A stretch of DNA of 10,141 bases from Clostridiales bacterium (GTDB lineage Bacteria > Bacillota > Clostridia > Lachnospirales > Lachnospiraceae): contig JAATEU010000624.1 in NCBI GenBank assembly GCA_015655565.1, forward strand, positions 1 to 10,141. Reading direction: 5' to 3'. The notes beneath the pieces were generated by a model that was given only the letters and a program-made list of their open reading frames with translations, was not told the DNA's origin and ran no database searches. Of the stretch, positions 1 through 6,220 are shown one piece after another. Positions within the stretch are counted from its first letter, which is position 1. The number at the start of each line of letters is the position of its first letter. The translations under genes and the position numbers were made by a program.

Positions 1-1
1 T

Positions 2-2113
2 TTTATTACTTCTGAGTTAAAACCGGTTATTTATCTGGATAAGATGAAAAATTATATTTGCGCCGAATTAAGATATCAATATGGTGAACATGAATTTAAT
101 GCATTTGAAAATGCTCCCTCCGATAATTTTATCATTGTAAGGCAGCCCCAGAAAGAAGATTATTATATTGATTATCTGGAAAAAGCTGGTTTTCAACCCA
201 GGCAGCACAGCTTTATCATGCGTAATGAGGATGATATATATGAATTTTTGATGAATACCATTCATGAACTTGCAAAGGAATGTGAATTATATTATTCGGA
301 TGCCTTTAAAAAAATCAACATTAAATCTCCCGGTAATTTTAAAGCCGGCTTAAGGGTGAGCAATGGCCTGGATTTACTGGAGATGGATATTAATTATGAA
401 GATGTACCTAAAGACGAATTAAAGGATTTATTTAAATCCTATCGGATGAAGAAGAAATATTACCGTTTAAAAAGCGGCAGTTTTATTAATCTGGAAGAAA
501 ACAATATCAGGGAAGTCTGGAATATTTTAAATTATCTTGGTGTATCAGGGAAAGAGTTAAAAAATGAGACCATAGGATTATCAAAAAATACGGCTCTTTA
601 TTTAAATAATGTCTTTCAGGAAAAACATCTGCAGGTTGAAAAAAATGAAGATTTTACGGAATTAGTTAAAAAAATCTTAAACCCCAATACTACGGAGTAC
701 AAATTACCGGAAGGAATACAGGCGAATCTTCGGGGTTATCAGGTAACAGGATATAAATGGCTTAGGACTTTATCTGAAAATAACCTGGGCGGCATATTGG
801 CAGATGACATGGGTTTAGGCAAAACCTTACAGAATATTGTATATATTGCGGCTATTAAAGAAAGTTCCGGCAAAGAAAGATTTTTAATTGTATGTCCCTC
901 CTCTTTAATTTATAATTGGCAGGATGAGCTTGAAAATTTTGCACCGCACTTAACCTCTTCGGTTGTTACCGGGAACCCGAAGGAACGGCAGGAATTAATC
1001 GAAGCAGATACAGAGGCGGATATAATAATTACTTCTTATCCTTTAATAAGAAGGGATATCGGTTTATATCAAAAGCTTAACTTTCATACTGTATTTATTG
1101 ACGAGGCACAGTTTATTAAGAATGCAGATTCCCTAAATGCAAAATCGGTTAAATTACTGGAAGCAGAACATAAATTTGCATTAACGGGAACACCCATTGA
1201 AAATTCTTTATCGGAACTCTGGTCAATTTTTGATTTTATTATGCCGGATTATTTATTCGGCCATACAAAATTTGTAAACCAGTATGAAAAGCCTATTATG
1301 AGAGAGGAAGAAGGGGTTTTGGAGGATTTAAACAGACGTATTTTACCCTTTATCCTTCGTCGTATGAAAAAGGATGTTTTGCACGAATTGCCGGAGAAAG
1401 TGGAAACGAAGATACTTACGGATATGGAGGCGGAGCAGAAGAAAGTATATCTTTCTTATGTTGAAAACGCTAAAACTGAATTGAATTATGAGATAAAAGA
1501 AAATGGATTGGAAAAGAGCAAACTTAAAATTTTGGCTGCATTGACAAGACTCCGGCAGATCTGCTGTCATCCGGGTACTTTTATTGAAAATTATACCGGA
1601 GGAAGTGGAAAATTAGAATTATTAATGGAGATTATTACGGATGCCATTGCAAATGAACACCGTATTTTAGTGTTTTCACAATTTACTTCCATGCTTTCCA
1701 TTATTGAAAAGGAATTAAAGAATCAGAATATACCTGGTTTTTACCTGGAAGGCTCTACCAAAGTCCAGAACAGGAATGAATATGTGAAGCGCTTTAATCA
1801 GGGGGAAGGCAAGGTCTTTCTTATCTCATTAAAAGCCGGTGGCACCGGACTTAACCTTATCGGTGCCGATACGGTTATTCATTATGATCCCTGGTGGAAT
1901 CCGGCAGTGGAAGAGCAGGCAACCGATCGGGCCTATCGTATCGGACAGATTAACTCGGTTCATGTAATTAAACTGATCACGAAAGGTACCATAGAAGAAA
2001 AGATTTATAAGCTGCAAATCAGGAAAAAGAATCTTTCGGATTCGGTAATTCAGTCTCAGGAGGTTTTTATTAATTCTTTGACGAAGGAAGAATTGGAGGA
2101 TATTTTTGGATAA
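2..2113 (+). CDS. SNF2-family DEAD-like helicase, C-terminal part (5' end outside window)
   Basis: This is an ATP-dependent DNA translocase of the bacterial SNF2 (superfamily 2) type. The frame is open from base 2. The first ATG at 44 is probably not the start, because the preceding 14 codons read like the same helicase-associated region and no good ribosome binding site precedes it. Counting from that ATG, residues 1-220 resemble the bacterial SNF2 helicase-associated region. Motif I is ADDMGLGKT (near residue 253), motif Ia is IVCPSSLIYNW, motif II is DEAQ (residues 353-356) and motif III is LTGTPIENS. The second RecA-like lobe has LVFSQF, SLKAGGTGLNLIGAD and QATDRAYRIGQ (residues 625-635), the SNF2 signature. 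Lineage relatives are usually around 1,000 residues and often carry an N-terminal SWIM zinc finger, which would lie outside the window. All catalytic motifs are intact, so I see no decay. Its substrate is unknown. It converges on the minus-strand genes across a long palindrome. Confidence 0.93.
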   Translation, partial: FITSELKPVIYLDKMKNYICAELRYQYGEHEFNAFENAPSDNFIIVRQPQKEDYYIDYLEKAGFQPRQHSFIMRNEDDIYEFLMNTIHELAKECELYYSDAFKKINIKSPGNFKAGLRVSNGLDLLEMDINYEDVPKDELKDLFKSYRMKKKYYRLKSGSFINLEENNIREVWNILNYLGVSGKELKNETIGLSKNTALYLNNVFQEKHLQVEKNEDFTELVKKILNPNTTEYKLPEGIQANLRGYQVTGYKWLRTLSENNLGGILADDMGLGKTLQNIVYIAAIKESSGKERFLIVCPSSLIYNWQDELENFAPHLTSSVVTGNPKERQELIEADTEADIIITSYPLIRRDIGLYQKLNFHTVFIDEAQFIKNADSLNAKSVKLLEAEHKFALTGTPIENSLSELWSIFDFIMPDYLFGHTKFVNQYEKPIMREEEGVLEDLNRRILPFILRRMKKDVLHELPEKVETKILTDMEAEQKKVYLSYVENAKTELNYEIKENGLEKSKLKILAALTRLRQICCHPGTFIENYTGGSGKLELLMEIITDAIANEHRILVFSQFTSMLSIIEKELKNQNIPGFYLEGSTKVQNRNEYVKRFNQGEGKVFLISLKAGGTGLNLIGADTVIHYDPWWNPAVEEQATDRAYRIGQINSVHVIKLITKGTIEEKIYKLQIRKKNLSDSVIQSQEVFINSLTKEELEDIFG

Positions 2114-2151
2114 ATGGATAACTTGTGAACGGAAATTGTAAACGAAGGGAC

Positions 2152-2414
2152 GTGAAACCTGTGAAATAGGCTGTCTATGGTTTTTAGCCGGCGGAGGGTA
2201 AGGGGTATAAGTATGTTTTTTGGTGCCTTTCCCTTAGGTGGCATGTTTTTTACAAGACTCTGAAAGAGAATGTAAGCTCTTCGCTTACATTCTCTTTCAG
2301 AGTCTTGACAAAACATGAACGCCACCTGCGGACGGTCTACGCAAAAAACATACTTATACCCCTTACCCTCCGCCTGTTTTGCAGTTTGTTAACAGCCTAT
2401 TTCACAGGTCTCAC
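2152..2414. repeat. 263-bp imperfect palindrome between convergent genes (MITE-like or giant hairpin)
   Basis: The arms are nested around a 5-base loop at 2278-2282. The inner arms 2253-2277 and 2283-2307 are a perfect 25-bp match. AGGTGGC at 2236-2242 pairs with 2321-2327. Arms 2190-2222 and 2342-2374 are a perfect 33-bp match. Arms 2157-2174 and 2392-2409 are a perfect 18-bp match, extending with one mismatch to 2152 and 2414. The mismatched segments are short internal loops of roughly 14-17 bases per side. It lies between two convergent genes and has no transposase frame and no obvious target-site duplication. It could be a miniature inverted-repeat element, or a structure that stops or stabilises both converging transcripts. 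No long U-run directly follows a stem, so it is not a standard terminator. The palindrome is seen directly; the origin and role are inference. A short reading frame crossing it is an artefact of the symmetry. Confidence 0.85.
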
Positions 2415-2489
2415 TGTGTTTTGCAAGGTGTGGTAATATTTTTATTGGCTCAGTCCGCAAGTATTTTCTTTTTTATTTAAATAGTTTTA

Positions 2490-3521
2490 TTAGTTCTCGA
2501 AATTTTTGTTATAGTATTCCTCTGCCAGAAAATCTAAATATGCTTCGTCCTGATTACCAAATTCGGCGGTTATCATTTCTTTCATTTTTTCGAGTTTATG
2601 GAAGAAACGTATTTCGTCGGCTTCATCCGGATTGGTTAAGGCATCTAATTGTTCGGCGGTTATATTTTGGGACAGCCAGTCGTTTATGGCTTGGGTTGTG
2701 CGGTTTTCTTCTTCAATTTCTTTTTCTACCTTTTTTGCTTTCGCATAGGAGGAAAAACTTACATACAGGAAGGCTATGAATAGTGCACCCATTATAAAGA
2801 AGGGTATCGGTCCCGCAAATATGTTTAGAATTCCGGCGGCATTTAGTATTAGTACTGCGATACCTAAGATGGATACCAGGAGGAAGGTAACTGCGGACGA
2901 TTTTAAATCCTTGTATTGTTCTTCTTTTTTTACATAAGTTGTTGATGCGATTGGTTTCGCCCTGGCACTTTCTGCTATTTCCTGCAGTTCATCTTCGTTG
3001 AACATGGATTCATATTTTGTTTTGTAAGGATTATCAGTGATTTCTTCGTCTGATACTTTGCTTTCCTCCGTCTCATCCTCGGAAGTTTTACCGAAATCAG
3101 TTTCATATAAGGATTCTTTATCTTCAGAATTTGCTCTGTCATTCATATTGTCGTAAAAATCTTCAGTATTTCTGACAGATTTTATGTCCTGTTCAGGCGT
3201 ATTGCCTTTTATGCCGGAAAATGCATGTTCTGTTTCAACGGAGTAGAAAGCTTTATAAAGCTTGTTAACTTGTTTTTGTGATTTTTCTTCAATTAAAACA
3301 ACCCATTGCTGTTTTTCTTCATCAAATTCACAACTGGCACTGTCTATCTTGGAATAGTGTAGAAATTCTACAAATTTTTTGGCAAATAATTCTTTTTCTG
3401 TTTCCATGAATGTTATAAGTTTCTGCGATTCCGTTAATTTTTCAGTTAATTCGGTACCGCAGTCTGCACAAATCGTTATACCATCCACATATTCCATCTT
3501 ACAATTAGGACACCAAGGCAT
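2490..3521 (-). CDS. membrane protein with N-terminal zinc ribbon, function unknown
   Basis: This 343-residue protein has not been assigned a function that I can recognise. Residues 1-21 form a zinc ribbon with Cys4, Cys7, Cys18 and Cys21 (CPNC and CADC). Residues 35-105 look like a small alpha/beta domain. Residues 108-185 are a long acidic, low-complexity linker rich in Glu, Asp, Ser and Asn. Two hydrophobic segments at about 209-229 and 236-258 look like a membrane hairpin, followed by a charged helix (260-276) and a soluble acidic C-terminus with several aromatic residues. The start is supported by an AGGGGG element about eight bases upstream. It begins 38 bases after the tyrS stop, with no terminator seen between, so it is probably cotranscribed from the tyrS promoter. 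Both the zinc ribbon and the C-terminus may face the cytoplasm. Zinc-ribbon membrane proteins of this layout are common in Clostridia; its role here is unknown. Confidence 0.85.
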   Translation of the reverse strand: MPWCPNCKMEYVDGITICADCGTELTEKLTESQKLITFMETEKELFAKKFVEFLHYSKIDSASCEFDEEKQQWVVLIEEKSQKQVNKLYKAFYSVETEHAFSGIKGNTPEQDIKSVRNTEDFYDNMNDRANSEDKESLYETDFGKTSEDETEESKVSDEEITDNPYKTKYESMFNEDELQEIAESARAKPIASTTYVKKEEQYKDLKSSAVTFLLVSILGIAVLILNAAGILNIFAGPIPFFIMGALFIAFLYVSFSSYAKAKKVEKEIEEENRTTQAINDWLSQNITAEQLDALTNPDEADEIRFFHKLEKMKEMITAEFGNQDEAYLDFLAEEYYNKNFEN

Positions 3522-3559
3522 GTTTATATCCCCCTATTCATGATTATTTATTTTAAAAC

Positions 3560-4792
3560 TTATTTTATTTTAAAACAATGATACGCTTTTTTACCTTTTC
3601 TTATAAGTAAAGATTCCTCTGAATCAAGATCATCGTTTGTAAAGACTTTATCAAACTCTGTAATTTTAACATCATTAACCGTGACTCCGCCCTGTATTAT
3701 GGTTCTTCTTGCATCGGAGCGGGATACTGCCATTTTGCTGTCTACTAATAAAGTAATTAAATCAATGCCGGCAGCAAATTGTTCCGCAGGATAGGTTGTA
3801 GTCGGAATGTCATCGGATTTCATGCCTCCGTTAAATAAAGCCTTGGAAGCCTCCTTGGCTTTTGTTGCTTCCTCCTCACCATGTACAATTTTAGTGATTT
3901 CGAAGGCAAGTACATCTTTGGCATAATTAATTTCTGCATCTTTTAAGGCACCTAAGCTTCTTACTTCATCCATAGGAAGGAAGGTGAGGAGACCAAGACA
4001 TTCTTCCACCTTAACATCTTCGATATTTCTCCAATATTGATAAAATTCATATGGAGAGGTTTTTTGGGGATCCAGCCATACGGCACCTTTCATGGTTTTG
4101 CCCATCTTAATGCCTTCACTGGTGGTAAGTAATTTAAAGGTTAGGCCATAGGCAGGTTTTTGTTCTTTTCTGCGGATCAAATCAACGCCGCCTAAGATAT
4201 TGGACCATTGGTCATTCCCGCCCAGCTGTAAGGAGCAGCCGTAAAGCTGGTTTAGTTTTAAGAAGTCATAGGACTGCATGATCATATAGTTAAATTCAAA
4301 GAAGGTTAATCCTTTTTCCATTCTTTGTTTATAGCATTCCGCGGTAAGCATTTTATTAACTGAGAAATGGACACCAACCTCCCTTAAGAATTCCACGTAA
4401 TTTAAATCCAACAGCCAGTCCGCATTATTTGCAATAATTGCATTATCATTATTAAAATCTATGAACCTGGAAAGCTGCTGGTGAAAGCAATCCGCATTGT
4501 GCTGAATGATTTCCTTTGTCATGATTGTCCTCATATCCGATTTACCGGAAGGATCCCCTATCATGGTTGTACCGCCGCCTAATAATGCAATTGGCCTGTG
4601 ACCTGCTTTTTGCATATGCATCATTGCCATTACCGTTAAAAAATGACCTGCAGTTAAACTGTCGGCAGTTGCATCAAAGCCTATATAAAAGGTAACTTTT
4701 TCCTTCCCTAATAATTCCCTGATTTCCTGTTCGTGGGTTGTCTGCTCAATAAATCCACGTTCCAATAAAATATCATATACGTTCGTTGACAT
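3560..4792 (-). CDS. tyrS: tyrosyl-tRNA synthetase
   Basis: This 410-residue class I aminoacyl-tRNA synthetase charges tRNA-Tyr with tyrosine in the cytoplasm, and its length is normal for bacterial TyrS. It shows the HIGH-like motif TAGH (residues 47-50) within [13 protein letters not shown], tyrosine-site residues Tyr169, Gln173 and Asp176, GGNDQW (191-196), and the KMSKS-like loop KMGKT (229-233). An S4 RNA-binding domain occupies about 345-410, including SRSDARRTI and LIRKGKK. The frame is open upstream to 4894, but I chose the start at 4792. The family N-terminus begins there, AAGGAGG lies eight bases upstream, and the promoter (4824-4852) falls inside the would-be extension. Unlike many Firmicutes tyrS genes it has no T-box leader. 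It probably forms an operon with the downstream zinc-ribbon membrane protein. No defects are seen, so it should be functional. Confidence 0.97.
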   Translation of the reverse strand: MSTNVYDILLERGFIEQTTHEQEIRELLGKEKVTFYIGFDATADSLTAGHFLTVMAMMHMQKAGHRPIALLGGGTTMIGDPSGKSDMRTIMTKEIIQHNADCFHQQLSRFIDFNNDNAIIANNADWLLDLNYVEFLREVGVHFSVNKMLTAECYKQRMEKGLTFFEFNYMIMQSYDFLKLNQLYGCSLQLGGNDQWSNILGGVDLIRRKEQKPAYGLTFKLLTTSEGIKMGKTMKGAVWLDPQKTSPYEFYQYWRNIEDVKVEECLGLLTFLPMDEVRSLGALKDAEINYAKDVLAFEITKIVHGEEEATKAKEASKALFNGGMKSDDIPTTTYPAEQFAAGIDLITLLVDSKMAVSRSDARRTIIQGGVTVNDVKITEFDKVFTNDDLDSEESLLIRKGKKAYHCFKIK

Positions 4793-4823
4793 TTTATATT
4801 CCTCCTTCCATTCGTTAGTTTTC

Positions 4824-4852
4824 ATTATAAATGATATTTTCTTATTTTTCAA
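4824..4852 (-). promoter_or_regulatory. sigma-A promoter of tyrS
   Basis: On the minus strand, TTGAAA (4852-4847) is followed by exactly 17 bases and a perfect TATAAT (4829-4824). Transcription would start near 4817, leaving a leader of about 25 bases that holds the AAGGAGG ribosome binding site at 4801-4807. The leader is too short for a T-box or other riboswitch. This is a prediction from consensus match and spacing. Confidence 0.75.
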
Positions 4853-5055
4853 TGTTTTTGATGGATGGGAACAGGCAAGGTGATGAATACACATAATAAA
4901 GTGCCAAACGGCGCATAATCTCCGCTGTCAGCATTTTTTGTGCTGTTTAATATAGCAGGCTTGTAATATTTATTTAAGAAATAATCTTAAAATAAGACAA
5001 AAATTGGAATATAAGTGAACAAGTTCAGAATATATTATTATTAGGAAAGCCTGCC
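4853..5055. other. AT-rich divergent intergenic region with small inverted repeats
   Basis: No gene is supported here. Visible structures are a weak CAGCA/TGCTG hairpin (4929-4945), a 7-bp perfect inverted repeat TTTAAGA/TCTTAAA with a 5-base spacer (4973-4991), and TGAAC-AA-GTTCA (5016-5027), which has the form of a small operator. The region must hold the promoter of the gene at 5162, but I cannot find a convincing -35/-10 pair. I looked on the minus strand for the conserved T-box sequence of tRNA-sensing leaders and did not find it. Confidence 0.45.
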
Positions 5056-5085
5056 CCAGGCAGATATCTTATGTTAATCATGTTA
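5056..5085 (+). repeat. 30-bp direct repeat, copy 1
   Basis: This copy matches 5121-5150 at 28 of 30 positions. The two differences lie together and change a GATATC palindrome to GACGTC. The copies are 65 bases apart. A shared AGGAAA before each copy suggests duplication of a slightly larger unit. It lies in the leader of the small membrane protein gene at 5162. Confidence 0.85.
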
Positions 5086-5120
5086 AGTAAAAAAGAGGTA
5101 CAGGAAACACCTGGTAACAG

Positions 5121-5150
5121 CCAGGCAGACGTCTTATGTTAATCATGTTA
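5121..5150 (+). repeat. 30-bp direct repeat, copy 2, abutting the ribosome binding site
   Basis: This is the second copy of the repeat at 5056-5085. Its last base is the first base of the AGGAGG ribosome binding site (5150-5155) of the gene starting at 5162. A protein or RNA structure acting at this repeat could therefore affect translation. Alternatively it is only a recent tandem duplication; the sequence alone does not decide. Confidence 0.85.
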
Positions 5151-5161
5151 GGAGGATATAT

Positions 5162-5578
5162 ATGGATAATCAAGAGCATTTACCAGTTCTATCGAGGGAC
5201 GAATATATAAGACTTGCAAGAGAGAGCTGCACGAGAAACCTCAGTTATACCAATGGAGCGACTAAAAATTACGGAACTTATAAAAATCTAAAATCGGAAA
5301 ATCCGAAATTGTGGAATCGAGCAGATGTAAAAAATAGGTTCTCAATGGGAAGAACCGGTTTGAACATACCGGCCATTAACCTGAAATCTTTTTTAATACG
5401 TATTATATGTGCACTTATGCTTTTTTTAACAATTTTTATTATTGATAAATTTGGTGTAAAATTGAAAGCTTTTAACAGCAAATATATTCAGGAAATGGTC
5501 TCATCCAATAAAAGTATAGAGGATGCCGAAAACTTTTTTGTTTCTTTATTTGAGGATTTTGTAAAAACAGAAGAATAA
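5162..5578 (+). CDS. small single-pass membrane protein, possibly the anchor part of a lost larger protein
   Basis: This 138-residue protein is not recognised with confidence. It has a polar N-terminal region (residues 1-75) containing RDEYIRLARESC, then one hydrophobic segment at about 77-96 (FLIRIICALMLFLTIFIIDK), then about 40 residues rich in Asn, Ser, Glu and Phe. Positive charges before the membrane segment suggest the N-terminus is inside the cell. Translation should be efficient, since AGGAGG lies six bases before ATG. The gene stands alone, after a duplicated leader and before decayed sequence. In related Clostridia, as I recall, the radical SAM pair found downstream is often preceded by SpoIVFA-like M23 peptidase and SpoIVFB genes. 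This protein could be the membrane-anchor part of such a peptidase cut short by deletion. That is inference: no peptidase motif is visible here or in the following 200 bases. It may equally be a complete short protein. Confidence 0.6.
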   Translation: MDNQEHLPVLSRDEYIRLARESCTRNLSYTNGATKNYGTYKNLKSENPKLWNRADVKNRFSMGRTGLNIPAINLKSFLIRIICALMLFLTIFIIDKFGVKLKAFNSKYIQEMVSSNKSIEDAENFFVSLFEDFVKTEE

Positions 5579-5800
5579 TGATATAGAGAAGTCGAAAGAA
5601 TTATTTTATGAACTGAAAGATGGTCATGAGCAGCGAATTCACAGCTTAGAGCAGGAGGCACAGTTCAACATTGAAAAAGGCTCTTTTGAACAGAAAAAAA
5701 GTTGGAGGGATAGGATTATATCATATAGAAGAAGAGAAGCAGAACGAAATAAATATCAGAAGAAATTACTTGATTTACTTGATAGGATATTACATATGAG
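5565..5800 (+). pseudogene. start-less charged reading-frame fragment, origin unknown
   Basis: After the TAA at 5576 a different frame reads about 78 codons of protein-like sequence rich in Lys, Arg, Glu and Gln. It contains KSKELFYELKDG, SLEQEAQ and RRREAERNKYQKKLLDLLDR, and looks helical or coiled-coil. No start codon occurs before the ATG at 5796, and the frame then runs out of phase over the ABC ATPase remnant to a stop at 5946. Either a one-base frameshift separated it from the membrane protein ending at 5578, or it is the tail of another gene left by a deletion. I do not recognise the family. Confidence 0.45.
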
Positions 5801-5803
5801 TGA

Positions 5804-5959
5804 AATATATTGGCAGATGAACCTACTGGCAGTCTGGACAGGAAAAACGCAAAAATTTTGGATTTGCTTAAAGAGTTTCATAATCAAGGGAAGACTATTA
5901 TTATGGTCAGCCATGATGAAAGTGCATTTTCTGATTGTTCGAGGTTGATAAATTTATAG
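5804..5959 (+). pseudogene. ABC-transporter ATPase, C-terminal remnant
   Basis: The frame encodes 51 residues and then TAG. It contains Walker B and the D-loop (ILADEPTGSLD), then KTIIMVSHDE with the H-loop histidine, then a short tail ending in SRLINL. This is the standard C-terminal part of an ABC ATPase of the LolD/MacB or bacteriocin-export type, which normally has about 210-230 residues. Walker A, the Q-loop and the LSGGQ signature are absent, and an in-frame TGA (5801-5803) directly precedes the fragment. The upstream DNA is unrelated, so a deletion junction near 5800 is likely. The catalytic motifs that remain are undamaged, which suggests the loss is fairly recent. No permease gene follows, although AGGAGG at 5970-5975 could be what is left of its start. 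It cannot be functional. Confidence 0.85.
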
Positions 5960-6147
5960 CTCAACTTTAGGAGGTAGAAGCGGAAGTCAGAAGAATATTT
6001 TATGATTTGTATTTTATTTAATTATAAGTTATAATAATGAATGAGATTTAGCTATCGGCAGATTATAATAGTTATATTATGGGAAGCAGGTTGCTCAGCG
6101 CCTTTTATGGATAGTTGCTTCGCAGCTTCCGATAAGTTATATTATAT
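5960..6147 (+). other. gene-free AT-rich region with repeat-flanked hairpin
   Basis: No reading frame is supported. An 11-bp direct repeat AGTTATATTAT (6070-6080 and 6135-6145) flanks a segment bounded by GGAAGC (6082-6087) and GCTTCC (6125-6130). TATCGG (6054-6059) can pair with CCGATA (6129-6134). A related ATAAGTTATA lies at 6024-6033. The segment may be a folded leader, a remnant of a small repeat element, or chance in AT-rich DNA. It continues into the promoter and terminator candidates before 6221. Confidence 0.4.
6115..6143 (+). promoter_or_regulatory. candidate promoter for the radical SAM operon
   Basis: TTGCTT (6115-6120) and TATATT (6138-6143) are separated by 17 bases, giving a transcription start near 6150. 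The -35 box matches the consensus only in TTG. If real, the transcript would begin with the hairpin at 6155-6193, making that hairpin an attenuator-like leader. AT-rich DNA gives such matches by chance. Confidence 0.3.
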
Positions 6148-6198
6148 AAATAAGCACATTGATTTACATAATTGTATTATGTCAACCAATGTGTTTTT
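6148..6198 (+). terminator. rho-independent-terminator-like hairpin
   Basis: Arms 6155-6172 and 6176-6193 pair at 16 of 18 positions around a 3-base loop (TGT), followed directly by TTTTT (6194-6198). An A-rich stretch before the left arm extends the stem. It ends 22 bases before the ATG at 6221, immediately upstream of that gene's ribosome binding site. It probably ends transcription from the decayed region, or acts as an attenuator of the radical SAM operon. The A-tract would let it work on both strands. Confidence 0.6.
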
Positions 6199-6220
6199 CT
6201 AAAGAAATGGAGAAAACAGA

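Noticed and set aside
2056..2325. 89-codon minus-strand reading frame overlapping the helicase end and the palindrome
   Set aside because: It is produced by the long palindrome and the antisense of the helicase, with no ribosome binding site or recognisable protein character.
4793..4894. 34-residue N-terminal extension of TyrS
   Set aside because: The extension contains the tyrS promoter, and a strong ribosome binding site and the family N-terminus fit the start at 4792.
5071..5142. 23-codon reading frame starting inside the first direct repeat, possible leader peptide
   Set aside because: There is no ribosome binding site before it, and the ATG arises from the repeated sequence itself; a leader-peptide role would be guesswork.
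5056..5150. Possible CRISPR array from the 30-bp repeats
   Set aside because: Only two copies exist, the 35-base spacing is single, and no cas genes are present.
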